Source: Cristatella mucedo (Eukaryota; Bryozoa; Phylactolaemata; Cristatellidae). From it: a DNA stretch of 64,000 bases. Made by a program: the position numbers and the translations under genes. Positions 45,901 to 58,438 of the stretch are shown piece after piece; within the stretch, counting starts at the first letter, position 1; every line of letters begins with the position of its first letter. Under the pieces are notes generated by a model. The model worked only from the letters and a program-made list of their open reading frames with translations, was not told where the DNA came from and made no database searches. The DNA is taken from NCBI GenBank assembly GCA_009760855.2, contig WPIO01000109.1:952501-1016500 (forward strand). The letters run 5' to 3'.

Positions 45901-48477
45901 CAACCTGATATTGTCCTATATTATCCCGATAACAGCCACCATTTCGATATGCTGGGACATGCCCTTAGGCTAATGACTTATGGCATCCTTTCTCAAGCTT
46001 ATGATTAGTAGACCTAGCTACTGTAATATCTGCACTGAACAAGAAGCTACGTCAGCGAACGTTCGCGGTCTGGTCATTTACAGCGGGAAAATTGCCATCA
46101 ATGTCGGCAAGTGTCGTGTTGCTTCATTTTACTCACAATGGCTGGTTCAGGAAGCATTATGCACTAGAGGGGATAACAAAATTATCGAACGTTTGACAAT
46201 TGATCTCTGGATATTAGACTATCATGTGGTGTGCTAGAGGCTTGCTCTGTAAAATAGTTACGTAAGCATTCATACCTGCTGAAGCACTTGCACTTTTTGT
46301 GCTGTGAGCTTCTCGTGAACCGGAAATCGGGTTTCCTAAAAACCTACATAACTTGCGAGTTAAGCACAAACTAAACCCCTTTGAAGAGCAAAACTGGAGG
46401 TAGGGTCAGCCAATAGTTCCAATTTGCAGTAAATATATACTTTAAATCTTAATAAAAAAATTTCCGTAATTAAGTACTGTGATGTAAAAGACTTTCGCCG
46501 AACGAAGTACTTTAGAACGCCAGGGCTTGACAGGACGCTTAAAAATATCCACGATTTTCACAAGGGAAAAATCTTTTTTTCAAGTAAAACCCAGAGTGAC
46601 GCCGGATTCAGCATTTAATTGCAGACTAAAATGTTCGATCACGGTCAGGTACATGTCTTATGCCTAGTGATCGAGTATTTCACTTGGGCCAAATCGTGGG
46701 ATCGAGCCCCGAGACACAATAGGCGTGCTTCAATAGAGAGTATGTTCTTTCAGTGTGCAATACTCGTAACCTTTTAAGAGCACACGCGTCCATTTTATAT
46801 GAATATTCACTGCTTGGGGATTTTGCAAGAATGCGCTTCTATCTTATCCTAATTGGACCACAAAGTGTACTTCAGAATAACTTTGACGAGGTTTTAGTTT
46901 GCTTAAATTCTAGAGCATATAACCTTCATTAAAAAAAAGTCGACAGTACACTAATATGCGTGTACTATCGGTTCGCCCGTAAAAACTAAAAGCAGCCGTC
47001 ACGACTCTTTCTGAATGCATTTGATTACGTCGGCGGTCTAATTAACACTTTTGCAAGACCACTTGGATGCTCCGTCACGTAAAGAAACACTCTAATGTCG
47101 GAAGAATTATCGGATAAATTGTGTGCTTTCAAAGAAGGAAGCTCAGATTTTTAACTTGTTATTTTTTATTAAAAAGTTTACTATGAACTATGTACCATCG
47201 TTGCTTGTCAAGCTGCTACTTTAGTTTGTAATACTATGTCTAAGGTCCGCCGTGTTTTTGAAAACCCGAAGGCATAAAGTAAGCTTAATTAAGGTTTTGC
47301 AGCTAAGACAAATTAGAGACTGGCTCTTATGCCAGCATCTTAACCTTCGCAAACAATTTTACTTTAGTTGCTCATATCAACCATTATTGCACGCACAAGA
47401 TAGTTATGCAGAATAACTAAACCACTTAGGCAGATATAAAATCAAAGCGGTTTTAAAATGAAAGATTATTAGTGAAACCGTTGGTTTGACACAAGTAGAG
47501 ACGAAGCGAACGCAATCTTGCAAGTTCTACCGACTCTGCATCCACGACCTTTACCATTACCTGCAAGGAAAAAACTGCAAAGAACGAGTAAATTAGTACA
47601 CAAAGCACACATTTCCACAATTCAAACTGGCAATCCTGAAAGTTTTTACATTTAAATGAGTTCTGTGAATTTAAAGGATTCAGATAAGATGCCACTGCGA
47701 CATCATCTGCAACGACCTCGTTTTGTCTGGCCATGATCAACATCGAAGATGCTTACGGTCGAACGTCGTTTAATCTCAAAATAAGCAGGAATGATGGAAG
47801 TACTGCAGCTTATAAACGTAGTTTTAAGCCAGCGTTCGTTTTGGGAAGTCTGAGCCGAAAGTACGTAGAATTGACGGTGGAGCTCAATAGATCTTTCAAA
47901 GAGAGGTTATTGTGTAACAAGAGACCTAAACTACTTGCGGATTCAATAAGATAGATACTGCCAGAGTCAAGTTTTCGCGGCCTGTTTTTCAATTTCAGAG
48001 TCAAACTTCACTAGCCCTTAACCAGCAAGTTGCTTTTGCCGCCAATCGATTTAAAAAAGTTTGCTGTCTTCCACTAGTCTATGAAAGCTATGCTCGTAAC
48101 GGTGAGCCATCATTTCACTATCCTCGGGTTATTTGTGCATTTCTGGTTGCTAGCCCTGTAGCTACTAAAGAGCTAAGTACCTGCAGGTACCGTTGCTAAG
48201 CTTTTACTGACACCCGGCAGACGGCCTGCAGGATTATCACTGAGCTTCCAGTGTAGGAACAACGTACAAGTTCAAGGTTATAAATTCAACATCTACGAGA
48301 CAGGTGACACCTTAAATTGACGCGTTCGTCCAAGCCTGTGCTAACAACAGGAAGTTGGAACGTCTTCGAAAGGGTGAGATACAGGAAATGGATCAAATGC
48401 AGAAAGCCGCTTCCCCTGTGTTTGTGTAGTTTCATACAATTTTAGGAAATTTTTTTCGAGGCAGATACAGGATTTCA
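45901..48477. other. Non-coding duplicated flank of D
   Basis: Collinear with 20150-22600. It has the same weak minus-strand LINE-like frames (47450-48010). No gene can be supported. Confidence 0.35.
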
Positions 48478-48505
48478 CTTTGGTCTAGCTTTAGCTAGAC
48501 CAAGG
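48478..48505. repeat. 12-bp stem / 4-nt loop hairpin upstream of D
   Basis: GGTCTAGC-TTTA-GCTAGACC with flanking pairs makes a near-perfect hairpin 20 bp before the CRE-like motif. It is not present at the equivalent place before B1. Confidence 0.4.
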
Positions 48506-48519
48506 CTTGGTAAGCAGTT

Positions 48520-48749
48520 TGAAATTACGTCAGCCTAGTCTACTTCCGCTCCTAAGACTCTCAGGCAGCCACGTTTTTGCCGGCTTCCCACGCCCTTGGT
48601 CGTAGCAGTTAGCGTGCGTTGGATAGCGAACTGTGTGAGGCACGCTAATTCAATATGAACTTTACAGCTTTTGTGTTTTTACTTACCAAATGTGGTAGCT
48701 AATTTGACGCTTGCTTCAGCTTGAGACGGTGTAAATGTTTGAAGGCAAA
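48520..48749 (+). promoter_or_regulatory. Conserved promoter-like block before unit D
   Basis: This block matches 23636-23836. It has TTACGTCA (48525-48532, CRE-like) and ACTTCCG (48542-48548, ETS core). It is the better-conserved part of the flank shared by B1 and D. Confidence 0.4.
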
Positions 48750-48910
48750 ATGAGCGGCCTGCTTGGCACGAACTACTTGTACTACCGGTATGGACAGACC
48801 ATCGGAGTGGATGAAGATTCTCACAATGAATTTAAAGGACACTCGTGTTTCTCTGCCGAGCAAATATCCCAATCAGCTCAGGAGATAAGGACAAAAAAGC
48901 CAGTGTCGAG
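48750..48910 (+). CDS. Unit D exon 1
   Basis: It starts ATGAGCGGCC and its donor is CGAG|GTAAGC. It encodes YLYYRYG and the E-x4-E-F-K motif. The acceptor-like TTGCTTCAG just upstream (ends about 48719) suggests a short 5' untranslated part in the same exon and a non-coding exon further up. Confidence 0.75.
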
Positions 48911-50177
48911 GTAAGCTTGGTCAGTTTACCGTGTGCCGGTAAGCCATACTGACCGGATAGCCGTACCAAAATGGCTGAAAGCTTCGTTTTCAAAGTCTGT
49001 ATGGCTGAAGCGATTGGAACGTAGTGATTTGTTTACAAGCTATTTTCAATCATGCCCCAGCCCATTCATTTCGCCAGCTTGCTCCTTGAAGAATCTACGT
49101 TAGCTTGTCTGGCCCTCAGTTGCCCATACTGCAAGTTACTGGCGTTGTGATATTGCTCCTTGATTTAGTAGATTAGCAGGATTCGGAGTAATCATTCAGT
49201 CTGAAGGTACAGTTTATGCAGTTAAATAATTCATTTAGGCTCTAACGCTGCGTTGCCTCTCAAAATTATTGAGATTATTACTAATTTCAGCTACACAGCT
49301 GTGCTATACTTTGAGCTTGCATAGATAATGATACTGCAGTCAAGTTTTTTCTCAGAAGTTTGTAAAATCATGACTCAACTTCTAGAGCTCACTGCTTGCA
49401 GGTGTACAGCAGTGTGCAGTCAGGCGATGACAATCGAGGCCAAACTTGTCAGTGAATCTTGCCTGTCTAGAGCTTCTTAGTAACCACGTCGCCCCACATC
49501 TAGCCAAGCTGGCTCCCAGTCCACCAGTGTATCGACTTCGTGGCGGTGTCACTAACGTTTAGGTCCCCCATTTTCTGGATCCATCCTACCTGTAACTACT
49601 GCTACCATACCAAGCAAACCATAAAGTCTCTATATTTTCTTAACCAAACTTTTTTTTAGATATATTGCTACTAATCCCATTTACATGTTGAACCAATAAT
49701 CCAGCCCTAAGCATGTCTTTCTTGTTGGCATTGTGCATAACTAATATTACTGCAAACTATATGTTCAATCACGCTTACTTTTTAGCACACATTTATGTGC
49801 CTATAAAAATATAGTCCTCTTTGAGTGCTATTTGCATGTATTTTATTAGTGCTATCATTATTATAAATATCAAAATCGCATCTCTTACAGGTAGGTAGGT
49901 CTTCTTATACTGACTAGTGTGGAGGGTAGGATTTTTAAGTTATTAGCTTTTGTGAAAGCTTAAGGGAATTTATTTTCAGTGAATATACAAAAGGCTACAT
50001 TTATTACTTGCATGTTACATAAATTACTAGATTTTTCTCAGAAAATAAACCTCGTGATTTCGGCCGCAAGTTCACTTGGTGTGTAAAACGCAAGCAAGTC
50101 TGTTATTTTGCACCCCAAAGATAACAAAATCTCCTCTCCAATGCCTTACAACTTCCAATAAAAAAAGAGAGAGAGAC

Positions 50178-50240
<63 letters not shown>

Positions 50241-53200
50241 GAAAATGGGGAGACTGAAATACGAAGTGGGCGCTGTATATACAGATAATTAATAATACTA
50301 ATGCACTTGATAAGCACCCTCTGAGAAATCAATCTCTTTCTAGGCACTTTACATTTGCTGCGAAGGTAAACGCAATCGAATGGTGAGTAATATTATGCTT
50401 GATGAACAACATGAATAATATGGTTAGAGGTGGCATGCCCAAGGTCAAAATTAAAATGTGGTTAGTGGTAGCATGCACAGTGTCAGCAGATTGGGGCGAT
50501 ATGCACTTTAGTGATGGCGATGCATGCATTATTTGCGAACTCAGAAATAGTCAATATTGTAATGTAATGTATCTCCATCTGTAACTTCACGAAGTCGTAA
50601 AGACCGTGTGGGTGTTAGGCTGGCGAGTTTTGTATAGCCCACTCACAGCCTAAGCGGCTGTCTTTATGCATTCGGTAGCCAGCAGACTTCGTCTCACGCA
50701 ACAAAGAGAAAGTGCGAAGCATAGCAGAGTCAGGAGAGCAGTTGAGGTAGTGAGTAGCAATGAAGTAGCAGCTCAGGACCGCTGAAAAAAATGCGTCATA
50801 GTCAGCAGCAGGAGAGTAGTTGTAGTGGCATAGGAATTGTGGAAGCGAGTTCCACAGCTTAGGACCTGCAGAGCTTAAGCTTGTGTCGCCAACGGTTTTT
50901 AAGCAGATGAATGGGGTAGCTAATTCATTGTCTACACAGTATCTTGGGGGCCCAAAGAGGCTTAAACTGGTGCTGCAGTTCAGTTCGTTACGAAGGAGCC
51001 CAGCCGAGGCGGGCCTTGTGGGTCATCATAGGAACTTTGCTCTGTATCTGTTGTTCAATAGCTAATGAAAAGCAAGTCATCCGGCTTGTACTGCAATGCA
51101 AAAGGCGTTATTATTTGCTGACGTTTATTGCCTAAGTTTTTGCCTTTACTAAATCGCCTTTATTAACTAAGAATAGTAGGCAAATACACTTACACGACTT
51201 GCGGCCATTAATTTGTTAGACCCTGATTATTTACACTGATTTAATCAGTCAAAGAAGCTGTACTAAATATAATGCTCTTTATTGTGCAAATCTATGGCCT
51301 GGCCTGTAATCAAATCTCATGGCCCATACTTAAAACCTTCTGGATACAAGAATATTCTTTGCAGCATCTTTTTAAAGCAACGGCAATGGTGGCGTAGATA
51401 TCTTGCATATTTGCACGTGCAGTTACGAGTCTGGCTCCATTACCCTGCATGGTGTTGATGGCAAATGTGTAGCACTAAAAGAGAAGTGGACGTAGACTAT
51501 CTAGAATTCAAAATATAGTTTGGCTGATGTTTTCTGCTGGACAATTCATTTTCATTCTCCCACCTCCATCTTCAAAATGCTCTGTAATCAATCTTACTGC
51601 GACCGCCTCCTTCATTGACTCATGCTGATTGGTCAAACTTCCCAGTAAGCTGAACTTATGGACACCATGCTGTGAGTTCGCATGGTCCAAAAGCCTGGAA
51701 CCCACTTGTGACTGACATCAAATACTGGGATTTTTGAAAAGCAGTAAAAATCATTCGGCTGAGCGTAGGAGATAGGTTTGATGCCTGTGAAATATCAGTT
51801 GTGTGCTTTGAAATACGGATGCTTTGCATTCAATACCAGTCGAAATTATATCCGGCCTCCTGCTTAATACTGTGTTGAATCCTTAGCAGCCTTCCTGAGC
51901 TGCTACTTTCACTTTCTTTCGACCACTCCAAACTCAGCTATGCTTGTCACATTCACTTTTCTTTCTTTCTTGTTTGAGAAGAATTCCATCGGCTGCTGAA
52001 TGACGCCCAAAATTCTTTTAAGCTTTAAGTTGCTATTTTGATTTATTAAAATTGAATATGAGGCTCCATAGAAATGTTCTCTTTCATAATTCCTCGGTAG
52101 ACCTTGTGGGTTTTCAAGTTAGAGGAGTAGACTAATTTTGTGCACCATGGCCTCGGTGGTCGGCTATAGTCTTAGGTTTCTTGACTGTTGGAAATCTCGA
52201 GCGTCTTGATAAGTGGCTCTACTTCTCATGGTCTAGTTTAGCTTTCTTAATTAGTTTGTAACAAATGTTCCATTTAAAGAAGCAGAGAAAAGACTATTGC
52301 TAAGGATACCACATGCATCTGGAACTTGACGGTGTGGCAGTGTAAAAAAAAACTTTTGTGATGATTGAAGACTTTCTTCGAATACTTCTTGGAGTTCACG
52401 ACCGTTCTTCCTCTGACGTTATGTAATATTGAATGCATCCCTTGAAGATTACGGAGTAAATGAAGTTAAGCTCGCACTACTATGTAATTGCTTTATCAAA
52501 TTTCTCCATCATTTATGAGAAAAATCACAGCCATATCTGTTAGTTAAGACGTTTTGTAAGACTATTGCTCAACAGTGAAACCGGCTGTCAGCATAAACCT
52601 TTACCCACCGTAGCCTTTGCAGCTGTGTCTTACCTGGTACACAGTTAATTTTGTCACTGAGATGCACGTTTTTTCGAGGTAGAAATCTCCCAAGGCTTAT
52701 AATGCCCCATAGAAAACTCTCCTGCTTAGCACTAGTGTAGCCTTTGTGCCTTTGTGGAGTTACATAAATGCATTCACATGCAATCCAGGACTGAAACTGA
52801 TCAAGCATGGCCGGCTGCTGCTGATCGCCAAAATGTAGTATCTGGGTGCCGACATAGGGGTCAGGCTTCAGTCCATGCGATCCTTGACGTTTTGTACAGT
52901 CCTAGTGCTGACAAACCTTTATTGATCACGGTTTGCTGCAGTGATAGATAAGATATTAAGGTTCTTTTACCACTGCTTAAATGAGGTTGATTAATCAGCC
53001 AGCCGTTATCATTTACATCAGTTTGTATAAGCATCGCCTTTGTAGAAACATCAATGCATTCCTTAACACCGGTGAAGGAGGCAACATCTACCTTGGAGTG
53101 ACCAATGAGGGTATTGTAAAAGGGATACCACAGACTCCTTATCAGGTAATTATTGTATTTGAGAGTTTGATTTTAATTGCAGAATATTTCTAGCCTAAGA

Positions 53201-56200
53201 CGACATTAATTACATCTGCTATGGGCTGTCGCATTTGGTACCCTGTTTATAAGGAGCTAGGCTATGCTCGTATATTTTTTAAGGAACCTCTTTGTTGCTG
53301 TGTTGTGGGCACGTCTTTATTTTGAATGATGCATCCAAGGTTTACTCGATGCTGTTGCTTGGCGTGACTTGCTAGATGTGCTACAAATGTGTTTGGTATA
53401 TTACGTAGAGCTAAAACTTGATAGAAGCTCATGACCACGTATAGGTGAAATATTACATGTTGTATAGGCTTGGCTGCCTTTCCATATCTGACGGCAGTTG
53501 CAAGTTCAATCTAGGCTGAGCCCATACAAGGAATCTTTTACGACTTACTATGGGTGATATCGGTTGACTGATCGTTAGAAAAAATTGGTGTCCGTGATAA
53601 AATAATGTAATCAGGTATCAGCAACTTATTTGACATATAAATTTATTTAATAATAATAGCATACTAATTAATTAAGCATAATTAATTTAATTAAGCATAC
53701 TAATTAATTTCTAACGCACCCTCAGACTACTTAAAATTTTTATAGGCACATTTAGTTACCGGAATGACATGGTTGATGCAAATGGAAACATGGTCAAATG
53801 GATAGTGATGAAATCACAACACCAACGTACACAATATGGTTAAAGGAAACCTTCACACTGACAAAATGTAAACTGATAATAATAACAGTACTACGGTTAA
53901 TAAAGCACCCTCTAAGATCTTAATCTCGTTGTAGGTGCTTGGCCTATTGCTGCAAATGAAGCATGGACGAATGGTTAGTTGTAGCATGCTGAATAAACAA
54001 TAAGGACGACATGGTTAGGGATGAAATGCAGTGTCAGTATGCGAGTGTGGTTAGAAGCGGCATGCCCAGTGTCAGCAACTAAAGGTTGGTTTACAGAGAT
54101 CAAGTTAATGGATATCAAGTAAATGATAGATGGATGTCAAGTTAATAGCGGGATAGATCGCTACGTTTTATTTTATTTTCAATTTAGACAGGCTGTCATA
54201 AAACAAGTCTGGGGTGATTTTCAGTATTTGGGAGCGTGCAAAATAAAGGCACCATCTCCAAATGTTTTTTTATTTTGTACTGTGCATAGATACAAAGTTT
54301 CATTTAAAAACCGAACGATACGATGCTTAGATTTATGTGGCAGTAGATCTGATAGAAAGGCCGAGGCTAAAGAACGGAGTGACTTAGCAGTGAGCTAAAA
54401 AACCTTGAAGTCGATCCGTTGCTTGACTAGCAGCCATCGCATGTTAGCCAGACGTTGTGTGCTAGGGCAACAGCCGTGCTCACGACAGACAACCCTAGCC
54501 GAAGAGTTTTTCACCAGGTGTACGCAGCTGATTGCACAGGTTGGTAAACCAGGGAGCAGTGTGTTGCAGAACTAAAGAGGGAAGTCACATATGTACGACC
54601 GACTAATTGGGGTTTCCTTGAGCACAAATTGAGCCCAAATTGCAGCAGTTTTATGTAGCTGAGAGTAGGCAGACTTGATTGTGGAGGTGATTTGCTTGTC
54701 TAACGACAGATCACCTTGAAATGCGACCTAGATATTTCGAACGGATTCGTCAGAACATATGCTAACTGTGGCGATTTTTAGCGTTAGCTTTCCAATGTCG
54801 AAATAAAAATAATATTAATTATAATGCACTTGATAAAGTGCCCTCAGATAATTTAATCTATCTTTAGGCACTTTACAGTTGCTGCAAAGGGTCACACGAT
54901 TGAATGATGAGTAACATCATGCTCGATAAAACTACATGGTTAGGGGTGACATGCAGAGGGTCAGCATGCAAATGCGTTTAGTGGAAGCATGCACTGTCAG
55001 CAAGCTTAAGCACATCAAGAAAGAATGACAAGGACCTACTAAATGCTGTCCTAAATAGGCATGTTTTTAGGTTCCTTTAAATTTGGTCAAGTAAGATTAT
55101 GTTCTGACGCTTGTCTGGAGGTAGTTCCAGACTTTAGGAGCGTTAGCACTAAATGCACGCTCTCCAAAAGAATTGAGGTTTGTACGAGGTATTGGTAAAC
55201 CGTTGGATTCGAAAAAGCGGTCGGTACGATGCTTTGCCTAGTGGGGGAGTAGATCCGAAAGCTAGGCAGGAGCCAGAGAATGAAGTGACCTAAAAGTGAG
55301 CAACCGAACCTTGAAGCCGATCCGTTACATGACTGTTATGTAATGTATCTCCGTCAGTAACTCCACAAAGTCATAAAGACCATGTTGGTGTTACGCAGGA
55401 GAGTTTTGTATAGAGCACTCACAGCCTAAGCGGCTTTCGGTACGCATTCGGTAGCCAACAGACTTCGTCTCACGCAACAAAGAGAAAGTGGGAGCCAGTG
55501 CTGGTCGGCTTGTAACCTGCATGGTAGTCATGATCGTCAGCAGCAGTTATAGCTTCGTTACCGTAGATCATATGCATTCCTAGATATTAAAGCTTTTGCT
55601 AAGATTGATGAACTATGCATTAACATAAGGAAAGCACCTCGAGCAGCTACGGTTGCCCGAACCGCCAGCTTAGACGCTGCTCGTTGTGCAGGAACTGTGA
55701 TCTAGGTAGCTGGTCGTTTGCTATTCCTAGCATCGTCTCAAACCACTCAGCACGCTCCCCCACTTGCCTCACTGCGATTCTCTAACTTTGTGGTCACCAG
55801 GCCTGTATAACTCCATCGGCCAGACTTACCGCTTGCCTTTATAATCGTCGCTCGATGTGCAATAAACCTCTGGTAATAAGCGAGCTTATTTCTGAAAGTG
55901 GTACCGACCTTCTCGCCCTAACTGAAACGTGGCTAAAATAAATTAACTACCCAACAATTAAAGACACGCCCAAACCAGTTTCTCATTTTTTCACATCCCT
56001 ACATCAATCAGAACTGGAGGTGGAGTTGCAGCTATCGGGCGCTCGAAAGTCAAATTCAAGCCTTTCGAAGTACCCTCGAAGCTGTCTTTTGCTTGTTTTA
56101 GTCTCACCTGAAAACCATCTACCGATGGTTTTTTACCCATGGTTACCAGTCGGGGAACGGATCGACTTCTAGCTTTTGTCGCTAATCTTTAGGTCCTTTC

Positions 56201-58438
56201 CATCTTTGCTTTCATTTATTTCGTACTTTCATTCACTTGATCCAGAATACCTATCAGATCCACTCCCAAAGATTCTAAGATTTTTACCACCTCATGTTTA
56301 GAAAGTAATGGTTTACCCCTAGAAAAAGATTTTGTTCTCCGAGAGGGATTTTCAAGAGTTTAAAAGTTATTACTATTATTGCTTCACGTTTCTGAAATTT
56401 CAGATAGCAGCTCTGTACATTTACATAATCATTTGCAATCTCCCATCGAGATAGGCCCTGAGCTTTCGCTATGAGGTGAGTTAATGCCTTATTGAGATGA
56501 GAAGTGCTCAAGAAGGAATTGCTGACCGATAATATCAAAAAGTGCCGAAAGATCAAGCAAAATAGCAGTGAAACTCTATCCATAGGTGCATTCCTATGTA
56601 AGTAATAGCATACCCGAAAAAATAAGTTTTGACGCTACTCTTGAACAGCTTTTTCATTTCTTATAGGGTTTATGACCATATGTAACTTTGTTATTTTCCG
56701 CCGAAAGCTGACCAAGTACATGAACCGATCGCAAATTTAGGAAATTTTGATAAAAATAGGATTCAACCCTCTCTTGTTGTGACTATTTACGTTTACTACT
56801 TGCATAACCTTGCTTCTAATAATAAAAACTAAACACCTTAAGCTCACAATTTCTTTGCATTTAGATAAAGATAAGGTAAACCAGCTTACCGATAGGAGCT
56901 TGGCATTCGTCAGTCATATTAATCATATCACAATTCATTTTATGCAACTTGCATGGAGTCGAAACTTCTAGTCTTACGAGGACTTGAATGACAACTATAT
57001 ATTTTAATCAGAGTTGGTTGGTGTACCGACTATCATTGCAGGCGATGTCAAACTTGCCCTTGTTTCTGCAGCTTTGGCCTCATTTATGCCTTCCAAAAGA
57101 ACTTCAAAGGGGATGCAATTCAACTCATTATGTTTAGTTGTGTCCTGGGTTTTTCTTACAGAAGCGGCACACTTTCGAGTCAATGCGGGACGTGTTGGAG
57201 CGATACAGACCACTGGTGCCAGATCATCGTGTTCAGCTGTTCTTCATTCCTGTGATGGATCATGATCCAACTGATGAGGAGCTGGAAAGAATCTATGAAT
57301 GCGAGTAAGGCAACTGATGAGCTTTATTATTCATTTGCTGAGTTACCACAAACTGACTTAGTTTCAATTCAGGGGACATTATATATGCCACTGGGCTGGA
57401 GCCCACCCCTTCGGTCATCAAATTCATTTACCATGGTCATGGTGCTTAAAGACGTGCACAGTAACCACCTCACCTAACCAATTTGCCATGGATGTAGGCC
57501 GCTGCTGTTGCTGCCAGATTCACTCTTTGTTTCTATCTCTACATAACCTGAATTGCTGAGGAACTTTAAATGTCCTCACATTCTCACCTTCTCTATGAAA
57601 ATTGTTGGATTTGCTGAATTTAGAAATTAGGAAGATATAGTGAGAATTGTGATGCATATCCACGGGAGATGTTTCCTGAAGGATTGGCTTGAAACTAGTG
57701 TCTATACGATCTATGAAGCATCTCAGTCGGTAAACAATGAACATTTAGGAATATTTTGTCATTTGTCGACGAGTCATACCTTTCTGTGATGGCTAAATGG
57801 GGTTCTTTAGTTGTGAAGCTATTCATTTAAAGGGAATTCGCCTCTGCTTGCTCACCACTAAAAGGGAGTTTTTCTGATTTTAATTTGAAAACTTGTTTCA
57901 TGCTTTATGAAAAGTCCTGCACAATATATTAAGAAATAACGGACATGTAATGCTGGATATTCAAGTGAAATCACAAATGAGTTTCTGTAGTGTTGTACTC
58001 GGAGAGCTGAACTTGATCCAGAACATTTGCATAATTCCGTCGAGTATTGTTCAAGGTATGGAATTTACAAAGTACGAAGCTAGCTAAATTGTACCCGAAA
58101 CTGTTCATAAGTCACAATTATTTACCTCTACGAGCTAAATACATTACCTCGATAACTCAGTCTTCAACGAGTAGGCGTACATGTCGTTCAAGATTCGGAT
58201 CCGGGAATTATTGTAGTTGTAAGCATGTTACTTACTCAGAACGAATAAAGATGGTAAATGCTCGGCTGCTTCTGTTTGAAAGCACAATTTTTCTTAAACA
58301 AAGCTGTTTTTGCGTAAAAGGCTCTCCACGTGTTGCAGTAAATTCGTCGATCAGAAATTACTGCACGACCAGGCTCATGCTGTACTGTGCATGCGGCCTT
58401 GCTGGTGTGAGAGAGACGCTGAAGCTCAGCACCAGTTT
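48750..58438 (+). CDS. Mini-Schlafen gene, unit D, exons 1-4, continues past the window
   Basis: Exons are 48750-48910, 53046-53145, 57162-57304 and 58339-58438. Lengths (161, 100, 143, 100) and phases are identical to A1, and all are open with GT-AG sites. It has the same domain order: E22/E27 in [32 protein letters not shown], and CWCE in exon 4. Position 74, Asp in A1, is Asn (GVTN). Exons 5-7 are not found before 64000. Intron 4 is interrupted by two LINEs, which would push exon 5 to about the window edge. It is clearly more divergent from A1 than A3 is, so it is an older paralogue. Confidence 0.75.
49310..49620 (+). mobile_element. Old L2-II remnant in D intron 1
   Basis: TGACTCAACTTCTAGAGCTCACTGCTTGCAGG and following sequence. 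Orthologue of 24740-25080. Confidence 0.4.
50167..50237. repeat. (GA)n microsatellite in D intron 1
   Basis: About 70 bp of GA with one GACGCAG interruption. The B-block equivalent (about 25550) has only a few GA units. Confidence 0.95.
50285..51062 (-). mobile_element. Adjacent L2-II tail and L2-I 3' end in D intron 1 (minus)
   Basis: 50285-50490 is the L2-II tail (ATGCACTTGATAAGCACCCTC...). 50555-51062 is L2-I from GTAATGTATCTCCATCTGTAAC through its RT C-terminus. Both are absent at the equivalent site near 25610, so they inserted after the duplication. Confidence 0.6.
51660..51770 (+). mobile_element. LINE RT C-terminal remnant in D intron 1
   Basis: HGPKAWNPLVTDI-like frame; partner of 26220-26350. 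Confidence 0.35.
53046..53145 (+). CDS. Unit D exon 2
   Basis: The acceptor is CGCCTTTGTAG and the donor is CAG|GTAATT. The exon encodes [13 protein letters not shown] followed by TNEG. Asn replaces the A1 Asp at position 74. Confidence 0.78.
53640..54800 (-). mobile_element. Decayed L2-II LINE pieces in D intron 2 (minus)
   Basis: A tail at 53878-54090 (AATAAAGCACCCTCTAAGATC...GACATGGTTAGGGATGAAATGC) is followed at 54190-54600 by the RT C-terminal region, collinear with 55100-55330. 53640-53800 contains another eroded tail. Confidence 0.5.
54805..55335 (-). mobile_element. L2-II LINE 3' end (minus) in D intron 2
   Basis: ATGCACTTGATAAAGTGCCCTCAG, then ACATGGTTAGGGGTGACATGC, AATGACAAGGACCTACTAAATGCTG and TTGGTAAACCG. 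This is the full order of the L2-II 3' UTR and RT end. Confidence 0.65.
55336..55495 (-). mobile_element. L2-I LINE 3' fragment (minus)
   Basis: GTAATGTATCTCCGTCAGTAACTCC through CAGACTTCGTCTCACGCAACAAAGAG. It abuts the preceding L2-II piece. Confidence 0.65.
55820..56190 (+). mobile_element. L2-II endonuclease-domain fragment
   Basis: YNRRSMCNKPLVISELI, then TDLLALTETWL, the N-terminal AP-endonuclease motif (N-x-R-S...E-T-W-L). It is followed by GGVAVI-type sequence with indels. 55496-55819 may be its 5' region. Confidence 0.55.
56315..56720. mobile_element. L2 tail (plus) followed by RT fragment (minus)
   Basis: CCTAGAAAAAGATTTTGTTCTCCGAGAGGG with TTACTATTATTG is a plus-strand tail. 56400-56600 on the minus strand carries a motif-A-like AILLDLSALFDII. 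Confidence 0.4.
57162..57304 (+). CDS. Unit D exon 3
   Basis: The acceptor is GTTTTTCTTACAG and the donor is GCGA|GTAAGG. The exon encodes [18 protein letters not shown] and an acidic tail. Confidence 0.78.
58339..58438 (+). CDS. Unit D exon 4 (Cys-containing)
   Basis: The acceptor is CGTGTTGCAG and the donor is TTT|GTGAGTA. The exon is open in the phase left by exon 3, with CxxxCWCE and AQHQF. Many codons differ from A1 while the frame and CWCE remain, which supports a real exon. Confidence 0.7.

Larger units (their letters stand above)
43935..52550. repeat. Segmental duplication, copy 2 (5' flank and intron 1 of D)
   Basis: This is the partner of 18115-27140. It continues seamlessly into the rest of unit D, so it is the complete arrangement and copy 1 is the truncated one. 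Confidence 0.65.

Noticed and set aside
57004-57265. Frames overlapping D exon 3 in other readings
   Set aside because: The 143-nt exon with GT-AG sites and paralogue-matched frame explains the conservation. The other frames are not conserved.
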